64,000 nt of DNA from Oreocharis arfaki (Eukaryota > Chordata > Aves > Passeriformes > Paramythiidae). The position numbers were made by a program, and so were the translations under genes. A model generated the notes under the pieces. The model ran no database searches. It saw nothing but the letters and a program-made list of their open reading frames with translations, and was not told where the DNA came from. The DNA lies in the NCBI GenBank assembly GCA_013398015.1, contig VZRR01013404.1:1-64000 (forward strand), given 5' to 3'. Below, one piece after another: positions 43,101-58,100 of the stretch. Position 1 is the stretch's first letter. Each line of letters begins with the position of its first letter.

Positions 43101-46100
43101 ATTTTAGTTCATGCTTACACAGAACTGTCACTGGAAACATGGGGCTGTTGTGGTTTCTTTGGATCTCCTAATTCGCATCCATCTAGTTTGATATCATGCC
43201 TTACAATAAATGTTATCTGAGTTTAAGAGGAGATGTGCCTTGGAGAGTGTGAAGGTGTTACAGCAGTGCTGGTGCTTTTCTTACTGTCAAGCTTTGTGAA
43301 AATACTGAAGAACTATTCAGTATTTGTGCTCAAGTTTAGTTCCTTCCATATGGCAGGATGCAGGGAAGTATTTGAACATCCATTTTATTTATGAAGCGTG
43401 CTTTACTGACTTTCCCAAAGGAGAGTTGTAAGTTTAAGACAAGAGCTTGAAATAAAAAAAAAATCAGATCTGTGTTCACCAGATCATGGCACATCTATTC
43501 TGTCAAGTGGCAATGGTGGAATTAAATACATTTTTATCTTTATTTGGTAGGTTTCCCTGGGATTCTCTAAGGATTTAATAAGGCCAGTAGCAAGTTGCAG
43601 TTCCTCCTGTTCTGCAGCTGCAAAGGGAGGTGATGGGTGGTGGTCGTGCTGTCAGAAAAGGGGTTTGTTTTTACACTTCGATGTCTGCTCTAGGTTGGGG
43701 CCATCCTGCAGGCAAAGCTCACACCCCTTCCTTCTGGAGAAACAAGCACTCTGAGCTTGTTCTTACCACAGAATTAGGTTTCTTGCTAAAAGTTTCCAGC
43801 CACTTGTGTGGTAGCTCTGTTTGATAGGAAGCTATGAAAGGATGTTATTTCACTTTTATTTTCCACTGTGGCTGCACTTCTTCATGCCATAAACTGTGGT
43901 CCTGTTCTGAAATGTATCTACCAGATGTTGTCTCTTATGAACACCATCCCCAAGCCCTACATGTGCACCAACTGTGCATTTATTACACTCTTATTGTTTG
44001 GGTTTTTTTTCTATCCAGTGAGTGACCTCCAAGAAGAAGGTAAAAATGCCATCAATGCACCGATGAACCCGAGCACCGTGGACATCCATCCAGAAGACAC
44101 ATTATTAGGTAAAGCTGTCTTGCTACAGAGATGGTTTGTGAAGGGGGCCGCTCTGGCCCCCACATCATTGCTTCACTGCTGAGTGCACATTGCCCAGTTG
44201 GCACTGAGAGGATTGGAAGTGACAATTGAAAAAGGTTGCATGTTACTTGTAGGCTAGGATTTAGAAAGGCTAGATGGAATTTCAAGAGCAGTGCCAAATG
44301 AGGTAGTTTATGGACTCTCTCCCATGTCGATCCCCATTCCCTCACTCTGAGTCCCTACAAGAGCAACAGCATAATTTAAGAGCAAAAAATGTTTAAAACT
44401 TGTTGAAATAAACCACTTTTGTCTTTCTTGGCCACATATCTCTTAATCTACAGAATTACTTGAAGCAAGCTAATTATAAAACACTAAATCGAACATCAGG
44501 ACAAAGAAGAAAATAGTGAATTAAAACCAGAAAAGTGTTAGTCCCTTGGATTTTCTGCTTAGGAAAGTAGGAAATGCAAAGTACTTTTTTTCTAAGATGT
44601 GTGCAAAGTGTTGGTTGCTCTGTGTTGATATGTCTGGACCAGAAGTATCTCCAGTGATTCGTTCTGGATACCACTGAGGCTGTGGATGTCTTTAGAAGAG
44701 GCAGGACTGCTGCTGAAGGCCTGTCCTGCAAAGACATGGTCACCAGTGAATGTTAACCCAAGTTCTGTGGTGAATCATGGACCGTTATGGGTCCTGTTCA
44801 GGGTTAGTGTTTTGGGTGTGTAGGGAGTGTCACTTCCTTATGATGGACTGCCTGACTCGCCCTAGGCTGTAAGGAGGAACTAAAGGAACAGAGTGGGGGA
44901 AAACCAGCAAAATAATTCATGGTTTTTTCACTGGTTTATGGAAATTTTTCAAGTCTGTTGGGACAGCGTGGTCTTATTTTTTTTAATAAAAATGAAGAGC
45001 TCTGGAAAATACTGACCCCAGATGTGTGGGTGAGGTCTAAGGTAACCAGTTAGATACTGGTTACTCAATACTGTGTAGTCAGCCTTGTGTCCAGGATGTG
45101 TCATGTTTCCCATCTGAGAGCAGTGAAGCCTGGCACTGTAGTGGGAAGTCACTGTGGGCTGGTCGCTGCCAGGTGTTAAAGGGTTCCACTGAGCAGTGTG
45201 ACAGTGGCCTGACCAGTGGTCATACCAAAACCCCTCCTTTGTTGTCCTGATAGAAATAAAGAATTGAGAAATCTGTAGGAAAATAGGATTGTATATGGCC
45301 TGCCTTCTGGCCGTTAGAGAGCACTTCTCCCACGTCTTCATCTCATCAGCAGAAGAAATAGAACACTTTACATCTGTTAAATCTGTTTTATATTCTTCCC
45401 CCATGCCCAAGTACAGCTGATAGAAGGTGGGGTAATTTTATTTCTTAAGCTTAATCAAAGGTTGAGGAGTTCCTGCAGTCAGGAGCACATGTGTGACCAA
45501 GTTTTGGGGAACCAGAGGGTGGAGGCACAAACTCTCATCCCAAATCTCAGCAGCTGCACTGAGTGCAGTGCATTAAGCTCACTATATTCTTCCAGGTGCT
45601 GTAGTTTGGGACAGGTGTTTTCAAAGAGAGGTTAAGTTCTAACTGGAGAGAGGGAGAAGAGTAGTCCACTGGGGTTTTTGTGTGTTGCTATGAATTTGTC
45701 CCGCACAAGGACCAGGACTTTCCTGAAACATTCTGCATATGACAGGGCCAGAGCAGGGTAAGGTCAGTGAAAACAATCCTGGTGTAGGGAAGTGGGGCTG
45801 TGTTTTCTCTCTCTGTGTCTCTAAAATTGCCTGACACTTGGGTCATGGGACATCCGCTGGTAGAGAGGATGAGTAAGCGTTGCCATTTCTCGATCAGCTG
45901 ACGAGCCCCTTCGTGGTCAGTTGTTGTTGCAGTTTCAGCAGTGCACATTTGAGTGGCTCTCACTGAGGTTTCCTCTTTTACTTGAACAGAGGAGAATGAG
46001 GAACGCACTATGATCGATCCTAACTCAAAAGAAGACCCCAAGTTCAAGGAACTGATCAAGGTAGGAAATCAATGTTGTGTCTGTCTTCAAATCTTTAACT

Positions 46101-49100
46101 AGTGAGGTGGAGTAATTTACAAGCTGGTTACCCAAGAACACAGCTGAGGAGTAGCAACTTGTTACTGGATCGTAGCTGTGAAAACTGAGATGAAGGTCAA
46201 CGCTGAGGTAAGGCTAAAAGCAGCAGTGAGAGGGACAAGGAAAGGCTGAATGTTGGGGTGCTCATGGAGTTGTGGAGAAAAGCTCCATTGTCCATTTATA
46301 TCCCTGTGATTATCACAGCAAGGATCAGTGCTTGGCTTGAGTCTGTCTGCAGTCCCTGCACATAAAATGTAGGTTCCTTCTGGTTGCGAAAGCTGGGAAG
46401 GAGCTTTGGAAGGCTCTAGTGAGGTTTCAGGAGAAGGAAGACTAGCACTGAAATGTTAGGGGGGACAAGGAGGGGACCTCCAAAGTTGGTATGGAGGTTC
46501 TTCTTGCCCTACATTGTGCCCTCAGTTAGCTGTGTGCTGGGTCAGGGACGGGTAGTTCTGAGTCTCTCATCACTGGACACACCTGCCCAAGGTGTTGATA
46601 AGGTGTGCCCAGATGTGCTGATGTTAAGTGAGACTTCCTGGCTCAGCAGTGCCCATAGCTCCTGCCTGGAATGACAGAGGACTTGATCTTGAAGGACGCT
46701 TGTTTAGGAGAACCTTTTCTATGCAGAAAGTTGTTGGGGCTAACATAGTGCAAGCTGGAGCAGGAAGAGAAGGGATGGCGAGCCTGAACAAGTGTGCTCC
46801 CTTTCAAAAAGGTATTTGTGCTGCTGTTATACCTCCCACTACACTTTCCCCTTATTTCTTTAAAAGAATTGTAGAATTAATTTTTGTTGGAAATGACAAT
46901 ACAGCTCTATCTGCGTGGATATGAAAATTTGGGTAGTGTATACCATTTCCTGAGAGAGGGTTGAGCTGGGGCATATTCCCTGCTGGAAACCTGATGCACC
47001 CTGGCTGTACACTTCTGCTTCCCCAAAGTAAACTGCTTCAGCAAATGCCTCAGCAAACTGCCTACCTGGTACGTCTTTGAAACAAGCCCAGTGATCTGTT
47101 ATTACCACTGCAGTAACGTGTTTAGCATCACAAAACCACATCAGACTGAGTTTAGCAAGGAGCTGTGCTCAAATTTCTGTTATTCTAATTCACTGGGAAT
47201 ACATTGTGGTTTTAAATTAAGTGACTGCACATTCTTTCTTTGTCAGTACCTAAATCCATTAATTCTCTCCAAGGTGCAGTGGTCTTGCACATCTCACTCT
47301 CAGAATGTAATGTGGTTTCTCTGCTACTGGAGCAGTGATATTATCAGCTGAACAAGAGTCACTGCAGTGGAGGACCCAGATGTACTCTGTGATTCAGGAG
47401 ACTTGATACTGAGACCGCAATTGCTTTTAAATTGTGAATTTTCCTGCTGAGTTTAATACGAGTTTCTGAGTCTTCTCTAGATGTCATAGTCCAGGAAGGT
47501 TATGTTCTTTCAGGTTAAAAACCAGAACCTCCAGGAGGAATGAAAATCAGGGCCAGAACAGCACTTGAGGATATATTTGAGTGCATTGCAGAATCAGATT
47601 CAGGGTCACTAGGCCAGTTCACACTTGCACAAGGAGAGAGGTTCCAATGGAACGGGATTACCCGGTGCAGAGAGCAGCATGGAACTGGAGATGGTTTCCT
47701 TGGGATCATCCTCAAAGGAGAGATGTATTGTGTAGAGTGCCTGTGTAATTTAAGTAATTGCTAATAACTTGCATACCTCTCAGCAGTCAGAGTTTTTACA
47801 GATTCAGCGGTGTTGGTGTGAATTCACACTGTGTTGGTGTGAATCTGTGAGCCAGGGAGAGGTTTGAATTATGTTAGCTAAACTTATTTTGTACTACAGC
47901 GCTTGGATGATGCAAAAAAAATGAGTAATTGATTCCTCATTTTCTGTTCTTTGGTGGTTAATGGCATTTTCCAAAGCCCCAGTGCTAGATGAGAATTGCT
48001 GTGCTTTAGAAACCCAGCCAGCAGAAAAGTGTCTGCCCCCCAGAGCCTGAAAGGAAAGATCTCCATAGAGGGGTGAGGAGTGGGAACCTGGATAGATGGA
48101 GGTTTTTATAGTTCCAAGTGTTTCTTTCTCTCTTCTTCCCCTCAGAGAAGAATGTGCCAATAGCAGCAGCAGAGCCTCATGCCTTTTCAAAGCTGGCAGA
48201 GTGACTCAGTTTTGTTGGGGCCAGCCCAGATCTCTTGCAGCACCAGAGTTAGATGTGCCAATGGTTTGCCATCAGTGGTGCTGAATGTTTCTGTCCTGCC
48301 AGTCACATGCACTGGGGTAAATGGATCTCAGTGCAAAGAAGCAGCAGAGGTATCTGCTACTGGCTCTGCTTTAGCACCTCTTTGTCTTCACCAAATATTG
48401 GTTTAATTTCTGCTAACCTCATGCCATAGGAATTATATGCATTGTGGGTTGGGCATTTGGAAGTGATTTTGACAGAGCCTTTGTAACTCTAGAGGGGCAG
48501 ACTGTACAGCATTGTGGCAATTCAGAGACCAGCAGATGAAAAACACAACAAAAAGCCTCATTCCTCACTCTTAGTAAAGCAAATATACAGAGAAACTCCT
48601 TGTTGAAGGCTGCTTAGCTGGGGATGTGAAAATACCTGCTTTAAGTCTGCTTGCACATACGAAAAACATTATGCCTGGAAGTGTTGTTTGTTATCACCAT
48701 AGACAGTTTTCTAAAAATACTCACAATCTATCAGTATGAAGTGTTCAACAAAGTTCCCTCTGTGGCCAGCAGCTTTTTAAACTCACTTCGTTTGCCTTGT
48801 GTGTAATCAAAATTTGGTACATGGCTGAAGAGACCTAAAGCTGAAAATTCAGGTCAGGGAAAGAGACATGGGTTACTGGTTTTATTTATATGTATGTATA
48901 AATATTGTATTCACAAAGTGCTCTATTTCCAGTGTCTGAAATAGGTGAGCTTCTTTTACTCACTGTCCAATATTTGCTCATTTTCAGTATTTCAGCAGGA
49001 GGAGTATGAAAAAGAGCTTCTGCTAATTGAATGCAAAATTTTAGAACAGCTGCTTTCAAGAATTGGGTCCCATCTGAAAGTGCCCTGACAAAAGGCAGCA

Positions 49101-52100
49101 AGCCACAGCTGTGAGGTGCTTTTTCCTCCCTGCAAGCCCTTCTGTAAGACTGGCTGATACTGCAGCAACTTCTAGCCTTTAAAAGACTCATCTAAACTTT
49201 ATACAGAACCAAACATTGCTGCTCTAGACGCTGCCCAAAAAGAGTAAACATTCTCTTTTGTAGTAAAACATTCACTGTCCTGGAAGATACCAAATTTTCT
49301 CAAGTCTGGTTTTATAGCTTTTTTAGATTTACTGAGGTGGAGGGAAAACCAAAATGAAGCCACTGTCCTTTGGCATGTGGTTTCTCATGTGACCCGATGA
49401 AACCGAGCTCCCTAAATGCTCTGTGATCTGCTTTTGGCAACAAGAAGCCTTCCCCTTGGTTGCAGGATGCCAGTGCTTTGTGCTTAGTCAAGAGGCCTGA
49501 GTATGAATTTCTGCTGTTAATTTTCATGCTCAGCCCTGAAGCCAGTTTCATACCTTTGATCTTTGCTTCTTAATTCTCCCAGAAGCTGAGGGGAAACGGG
49601 TCACTGAAGCCAGGGGTTTTTTTCTGTGCTGTTTTTGGTGGCTGGGCTTCCTGTTTTCCTATTGTGCCAGATGTGTTCCTGTATTTTGTGTTGTTTTGCA
49701 TTTTTTTCACTACTGTACAGCGGTGACTGTGGGGTCCTTATGCCCTTGAACTCTGAATTTTTACAGCTACAAGTGCATGTGTCTGAGCATTTTTCCCAGT
49801 TCAAAAGTGCTTTAGATGAGTGCAGGTATGCATGAAATGTCAGGCATGGTTGTGAGGACATAAGAATATCATGTTAAAGTTTTAAAACCACGCTACTAGC
49901 CCCAAATACTATAGAAGACTATAGAAAAGCAGCTTTTTATGAGCCCAAAATGCAATATTGAGCTGCAGCTGTAGGAAGTGCAGGCACAGGAATGAAGGAA
50001 TGGGTAGAGGGGTGTGAGACCGGACAGATCGAAGTTAAGCATCTTTTCATGCCTAGGAAAAGCTCTTGTCTGCTTCCCACCAAGCACCTGTGTCAGGCTG
50101 TTGGAATTTTCAGGCATTCAGGTTATTGAATATTTCCTGCTTCTGCCTTTTGATGAAGGAGAAATTACAAAGAACTGCAGAGAGCTGACTTCCCGTGAGC
50201 AGAGTCAGAAAGGATTTCTGCACGTTCGTCGTTTCCATAAGCCATGTGGTGTTTCCTCTGTGAAAGTCTAAAAAAAGAAAAATCTGTCCTGAAAAATTCT
50301 TCCAGGCTTCTAATTAAGACACAATCAAGAAAGGCTTGCAATTTTTTTTTTTGATTACAGTACTTTCTAGTCTTCAACAGCTGTTAAAAAAAACCACCTG
50401 GATTTTTTTTTTCCCCTTTGCAAATTCATTTTTTCTAGTGGAGCTGGAGTCACAGTCTGAATAGTAGAGAAGTTAGAACATTCTTTGGGATGCTTTTCTT
50501 TGATTCAGGTGCTAAACTATTAAAATAATAGAGTAACTACAACCAGACCTGTTAAATTTGTGTCTCTTTTTTGTATTTTTTTTTTGCCTAAAGTTTTTCA
50601 GTGCTAAATTTTTGTGAAACGTTTAATTAGCACATAGTGTAAGTATTTTCCTTTTTTAGGACCCTGTACCTGTGATTCCTGTGCATCTACACTCTTGGAA
50701 ATGGGATGTTGGATCCTACATTTTATTCTTTTATTTTTAATTCCTTGGCATTTTCTAGATTCTGACTTCAATGCCATTCAGCACAAGACAAACAAAATAA
50801 AATGGTTATTAATGGTTTCACATAGTTTAGCATCCTGAGTCTTCCTTTAACAAAGCTTTTGAGGACTTCTTGAAGTCCAACCTCTTTTTATAGCGACTGT
50901 AATGGGATCTGATTATTAAATGATATTTTCAGCTGAGCTTCAGATAATTTTTGAAAGTCTATTCTGTAAATTTCATGGAAGACCTAAACCTTTTATGATT
51001 TTGGTTTCTTCATAGTTGATTTTCTATGGATGTCTAAGTGTGTCAAGCTTGTGTAGTCATGGAACTGGGCAGTCACTTTTGAAAATCTCTTTCTGGATGA
51101 TATCTTGTTATCTAGGACTGATTTTTCTGTATTACTGGTGAAGTTTTTGAGGTGAAAGATAGTATTGTGCTTCTCATTGGCTTCCAGCTGTGGTAATCCT
51201 TTGCTGACTCCTCACAGGGGAGCAGTGGGGTGATGCTGCTGCTGCTGCTGCAGAGCTCATCCTTGTGCATCCACGTGTTCTCAGTCACCTCCCCTCTTCC
51301 TGTTCCTGTGTGAGAGAAGGCCACTTCTGACACAACCTGCTGATACTGAACAGTGAATAACTTGTCAGGAAACCTTTATTTTCAAACACAGGTCTTTGGA
51401 GGAGTCATTTTTATTATTGAGGTTTTAATCCCTCTGGACAGCTTAGAGGGCAAAGGTGATTTACATAGGTGAGCATGGATGCTGCTCCTTGCTTTCCATG
51501 GATTTGAGCAATTGCCAAATCACTCAGCTAAAATTTGCCACTTATATGCTGTCCCTATTTTTAGAGCTAACTTTCAGCCCTGCGTACTTTCAGCACACTT
51601 TGGAAGTGCTAAAGATATGGATTAGAGGTACATGAAGCATTAGTATTCCATGTTTGGATTGTAAACTTTTTTCATGGTCACTAAGCCTAGCCAAATTTAT
51701 TTGAGGTTTTTAGGTTGTATGAACATCAGTAGCCGGGCTGAAAAACTTGAATATCCTCATGACCAACATATTCAAATGCTTGTGTTCCCTAGGATTCCCA
51801 AGGTGGGTGTTTTCCACTGCAAGCCTGCATATATTTTGTTTATTTGCTTTTGTTTCACAACCTCTTGCATATTAAAACCCCAGAACTTTCTTAGCCATCA
51901 CAACTGCCAAGAAGAGGCAGAAATACGGGGTCTAATCAGAAAGTGAATTTAAAGAATCCACAATTTTATATGATGCAAGGTAAAGATTGCAGAATCTTTA
52001 AATGAAGCTTATTGTTTTTAGGTGGCTCTAGTTAATGGATTTTTCATGTCTGTGATTGGCAATACTCTTCTCTTATAGAACCAAGGAAGTAGCAGGAATT

Positions 52101-55100
52101 AACATTGTGTCTCTTCCCACAGAGCTGTGTTATTTTTGTAAGAACAATTTAATTTTCCAAGTAATAAACTGGAGGACAGCACTACTACGAGCCTCAGATG
52201 AGGCTTGTTTTCCTGTAACTGTTTGGAAATAATTCTCTTTGGCACCTGGGAAACTTAGCTCAGTTCCTTTTCTTTTTAAAGGTTCTTTATGTTCATTCCT
52301 GTTTCACTGGTGACTGAATGATTTTATGGTAGTCAGCATATGGGAACTGTTAAAATTGTAAAATGATTATCAGACCCATTTGACCAAGATCTTAATTTTG
52401 GACTTTTGTGTTCTGCAGTAGCCAAGGATAAAATGGCTTGTCTTCTTGTCAAGACCTGAATTAAAAACAACAGGGGACAATGAGATGCTCTTATTCTAAT
52501 TTTTTTTAAATTCAGGTGTTCTCTCTGCAACTTGGAAATACATAAATATGCTTGCATTTCATCTGTTTTATGTTCCTGATTAATGCCTTGAATGAAGGGA
52601 CCATACTTCAACTGGTTTTAGATATTTGCCTCGTTTTCCTGTGCTTACAGGTTCTGATTGACTGGATTAATGATGTGCTGGTGGAGGAGAGAATCATTGT
52701 CAAACAACTTGAAGAGGACCTTTATGATGGGCAGGTGCTGCAGAAGCTGCTGGGTGAGTACACACAAGAGAAGGCGACCCCAAAGAGTGGAAAGGCCCAA
52801 AATTAACCTCTTCCAAAGCTGCAGACAGCAGCAGGTCTGGGCAGTAGCTCAACATCTCGGGGAGATGCTTGATTTCACTGAAGGCTGCAGCCTCAGCTCC
52901 TCCATCTGTTCTCCTCAGGCTGTCTGCTGAGAGGGGAGCAGATCCAGGTGATTCCTAGGTATCTGTTTCATGGACAAACTGTAGTCCAGGCAGCTGAAAT
53001 GTAGGGTGGAAAAGGAGTGAAGAGGTTCGTGTTTATGACGCCAAGCAGAAGCCGTGCGGTGCAAAATTTTGTCACTGTGGTTTGCTTTTGGAAGCTTTTG
53101 GGCTGAGAGCTGGTTTGGAGAGTCCTGATAGTATTACTTTTTTGGGGGAAAAGAGAAGAAGAGAATGCATGGCAGCAGGCATCTGCTCAAAGTGTGCACT
53201 TCTGTGTGTGAATGACACATGAGGGGATGCACATGGTTGAGAATTTGGGATTTTGCAGCCCCCTTCTGTCTTTGCAATGTGTGTGCTGATGCAGGAAGCA
53301 CAGCGGAGAAGACCTGTGATAATGCAGTGATTTATGGGGATGCTTTTAGCCAACGAAGAGTTGTGAGGCTTCCAGTACCCTGTAAATCCACAGTTTCTTA
53401 GCCAGCCTGCCCTCAGCTCACTTCTGACGTGTTTTCAACAGTGGGCTGGGCTGTGGGGTGTGTGTGTCACAGTGGGGCAGGCGGACCTGCTGCTGATGGG
53501 TGCTGCTTGCTGGGTTTTCTGCCCCTTAAATCACAGGTGTCTGGATGAACATCCACAAGCTTTTAAAACTGGTTAATGGCACTTAGCTTTGTGTGCACCT
53601 GAAACCCCTCGAAAATGATAACTTGAGGAATGAAACAAGAGTGCTTTGAGCGCTCCTGGGTTGAGCCTGCAGCCGGGAGCCTCCAAATGTGGTGCAGATC
53701 AGCACTGTACAGTTAGTTTTAACTGGGGAATATTTGCTTGAATCCAGTTGTACTTCATAACTCTGTTTCTGCAGCTGGCAGTGGGTTTCACTGTAGCAGT
53801 CTCAGGTGTCACTGCTTCCTCACGATCCCTGTGGAGCCATGGCTCCAGCCTCGAGCCTGCAGGCATTCAGAAGGTGCTTAGTTGTACCTACATACATGTG
53901 TATGTAAGACATTGAGGGGCTGGAGCGTGTCCACGGAAGGGTCTGGAGCACCAGGAGCAGCTGATGGAGCTGGGAGGGCTCAGCCTGGAGAAAAGGAGGC
54001 TCAGGGGGGACCTTGTGGCTCTGCACAACTCCCTGACAGGAGGGGGCAGCCAGGGGTGGTCAGGCTCTGCTCCCAGGGAACAGGGACAGGATGAGAGGGA
54101 ACAGTCTCAAGCTGTGGCAGAGGAGGTTCAGGTTGGATATTGGGAAATTTCTTGCACTGAAAGGGTGGTCAAGCCTTGGCACAGGCTACCCAGGGAAGTG
54201 TTGGAGTCACCATCCCTGGAGGTGTTCAGAAATCATGCAGATCTTGCCCTTGGGGACATGGTTTGGTGATGGACTTGGCAGTGCTGGCTTAGTGCTGGGA
54301 CTTGATGATCAAGGATTTTTTCCAGCCTTCCAAATGATTCTATGATTCTCTGTGTAGATCAGTCAGACTTAGCATATCTTACAGGAGGAAAGATGAACCT
54401 GGACATCTTACAGCCTCAGATCTTTAGCTGAACCAGCTTTTACTCATTCCCTTCATTTTGGACCCCTGACTGGAGAGCAGATGCATCTCCCCCAACCTGG
54501 AGCTAAAACACCTCAGCCCCAGTCTTGTGTTGTTCTTCAGTGCTGTCTTTGTTTCTTCCTTCACCTTTCAGGAAAAACTAACAAGGTGTGGTCGTTAAAC
54601 TTCAAGTAGTAGTTAACCATTCCTTGGGAGTGAAAGGTGTTTTGTCTTGATAGCCAGGTCTCCTCAAAAAAAGGGTGAAAGACAACAGCTTGTCACTGGG
54701 CTTATGCTGAAGCAGTTTGAAATAAGATACCAGCAAATGGCTGATTGAGGTGGAGCTCCTTGTTAAGTTAATTTTGTCAAGGTGCAAGCAGTGCCACTCA
54801 GAGAAACTGGAATGGCTTGGTAGATATGAATCCAGTGTGAAAGGAAATAAATTTGTTTGCTGACTGACAGCTAACCTGGGCTGAAAATAGGAAGGAGCCC
54901 TAACATAGACCAGAAAATTAATTTGCTTGTTTAGAAAAGATTCAGAGACATCTTTGCTGAAGAATGTTTTTCTCATTAATGTTATTCAAATATTGATAAA
55001 AATTTCCTACTTTTGACTGCTAGAAACAGTCAAGATACTCAAAGTATCTGTTAATTGATAACCTGCAAGTCTGTTCTGTTTGGGTTACTTTTGTATTGCT

Positions 55101-58100
55101 GCCACCTTAAAATAAACAAATATGTATCTTCAGCTATATAAAACATTCAGAAGAAGCACACTCTTGAACTTGAGAGCAGAAATATATCCATTATTGGAAT
55201 AATAGGTTTTGACAACTCTGAAACATTTCTGAAAGAATCTTTAGATTCTTTAGCATCTCATTTTGTGAAAACAGTTTTGGTGAAGTATGTTTTAAAGAGT
55301 GGAATAGTGTATAACTGGAATATGGCCTCGGTCCTGACTTCCTGGACAGATCAGCACAGTGAGTTTGGCCACATTTTTCATGGGTGTGGAGAGAGAACAG
55401 AGATCAGCTGTTCCCATTGCTCTGATGGCTGGAGGGCTCTACTCCACTTTCCTCAGCTTTTTCTTGTTTTGGAGAACTTTAGCTCCTGTCTCTCTTGCAA
55501 GGGCCACAATGCAGAGGAAGAGAAGAATGACCTGTCTACGACTTTGGCCACAAATAATTGTATTATGTAAATGGAACTGAAATGTTAGTAATGGAATTTT
55601 ACACGTTTTCCTGCATGATTTCATTTTGGAAGTAATCAACCATGATGTGGCAATGTCAACAACATGACAAGATTGTACCAACTTACTTTTTCAATTAGTT
55701 CCACTGAGCTAATCCTGGGTCATATGAGTCTTGAGGGTTTGAGGATGCAAAATGTGCTTTAGCTTAAATTTATACCTTCAGCTAACCTGAAATAAAGCTT
55801 ATCAAGCTGAAGTAAATGCTTACACACAGTATTTCCAGTTTTTTGTCCTGAAACTAACTTTTTTTTAAAAGTCCCTTACACCTGTGCAGATTCCTTGTGT
55901 ATTGAAGGTTGTGTTGTGCCAAATGCTTTTCTGCAGTGAAAGAAATTGGGAGGTATAATTAATACTGCTGCTAGCTTGATGTCTAGCTGAAAGTTGTTAC
56001 ATACTTTGACACCTGATTGATGAGCATGTTCAGCCAGACTTTACCAATTTTGTCACATTTTTATTGGAACTGACGCGCTTCAGTGAAAGTTTTACTTTCA
56101 GCTATTTTTCCTTACAAGGAAAAGTCTCTAAGTCTCTTAGAAAAGTTCTGGTGGACTCCAGTGGTCTGTGCTTGTTATTTCCACACAGTTGAATCTGGTT
56201 TTGCCTGTCCTTTTTGTTTATTTATTTTGTTTGTTTTTCAAATGCAGAAAAATTGGCCGACCGTAAACTGAATGTGGCAGAGGTGACACAATCTGAAATT
56301 GGTCAGAAGCAGAAGTTGCAGACGGTCTTGGAAGCTGTCCATGATTTGCTCCGACCCCATGGCTGGACAATCAAGTGGAACGTTGACTGTAAGGACTCTA
56401 TTATATTTTCTGCCTCAGAAAGTGTGTTATCACTTAGGCAGTCTGCTAAGAGCACTTTTCTCCAGGATCTTCCAGCGCAGTGAAAAGCAAGTGGTTGGGT
56501 TTGCCTGTCTGTGCTGAGCAGACAGGGTTTGGAGTTGTAAGTTAGGCTTGAAGGAAGGGCTGAATCTAGGCTTTGCTACCTGTGAAGTTACATTGTAGGC
56601 CTTACTAATCCAGAAAAAAGGATAAAAAGACTGTGTTGACCAAAAGCATTTTTCACTGCCTTTTCCCCCAGAGCTGTTTGTTTAAAATAACGCCTCAGTA
56701 TCCTTTTACTTGTTCCATTTCCCTTGTTCCCTGCAGCCATCCACGGCAAGAATCTGATTTCCATCCTTCACCTCCTGGTGGCTTTGGCAATGCATTTCCG
56801 AGCTCCCATCCGGCTGCCTGAGCACGTGTCAGTGCAAGTGGTGGTTGTTCGGGTGAGTACCAGCTCCTGGGAGGATCGGAGCGGGGTGTGCAGTCCTGGG
56901 CCTCCCTTTGCACCCGTTCCCTCCCGTCTCGTGGCATTTAGAAACTGCGTGTCCCGGTTGTTTAGTGAGTCCCATGCCCATGGGAATGCGTTTTTGGATT
57001 GCACGTGCTTACATGTGACCCCAAGTGGTGCCTTGGGCTTTAAGTTTTATATTTTTCAAACCCTGTACTGCCTGGTAGTAACTTCAGTAACTCTGAAGTT
57101 TCTTGGAGCCTGTTCGCTTCTGCTCTCTCATGCTAGCTAGACATAGCAAAGCCTCTCCAGGCCTGCTCTCCAAGGACACCCAGACTGTCCTAGGCCCGAA
57201 ATGTGTAAACCAACATCTTGGGAAGGGGAGTGAGCTTGGAGAAATTAGATCATTAACTGAAGCTTTAATTGGAGAATTAACCCTGATATGCAGATGAACC
57301 AAACCTATAAAAGTATGCAGAACTTGTGACTCGGGGTCCATCTTGGGGTCCATCTTGGCAGTAGCCTCTGGCTCCCCAGGGTGTGCCTTTGAAGGCCCTT
57401 CAAATAAATATCCAGCTTTATTCCCTTACTCCTGCCTAGTCTCTGTTTCTAGGTAGCCATATAAGGCATCACAAGAGCAGCATGTCTTTAGTAGGTTTGG
57501 GGCCACCCTTTGCTACTGCAATAGCAAGCTGAAAGTATGCAGTGGGATTTTGTGCAAGAGAGCACTGGGCCTGTCATTTGTCACTCCAGGACATTTTTTT
57601 TTTTGCTATGCATTTTTTTTGTAGAGAAGCCATTGAAACCTCAACAGCACAGGAAGGAGTTTGAGCACACAGAATCTCCCTAGTCTGGAATGCCTGTTAG
57701 CTGTGTTGTTTTTCCCCAATGACTTCATGTGCAGACTTAGACATGTTGTTTTCCTTGGCGGGCCTGATAGACTTTCATCATTTCTTTCACAGTCTTGTGT
57801 TTTTGTTAGCTTTCCTTAGATATGGAGAAGAGATGTGACCTAAGGAACCCTGACTGCTTCCCCCCTGCCCTAGATACTGCTCTAGCTATTCCTTTCTCTG
57901 CTTGGTGTCAACCATTTCCTTTCCCTCTACAGAGAATCTTACTTTCAAGCATCTGTACTTCTGCTTTTTCATTGCCTCCTAGCCCGGTGAAAGCTTCCCA
58001 TGCCTGTAACATGGGAAGCCAGTTTTTCTCCCAGCTGCTGGACCCCAGGCAGATGTGTTCCAGCTGGCACTCTGTTCCTGCTGTGCCTGTTTGCTGTGGC

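Larger units (their letters stand above)
34331..44018. other. PARVB intron 1, last 9.7 kb
   Basis: Low in recognisable repeats apart from the GT microsatellite. It contains the 268-codon minus-strand frame and an AT-rich block at about 38500-38760 that may be regulatory. No alternative first exon of PARVB was recognised. Confidence 0.55.

Noticed and set aside
54091..54345. + frames resembling a conserved protein (RFRLDIGKF...)
   Set aside because: This is the end of CR1 ORF2, not a host gene.
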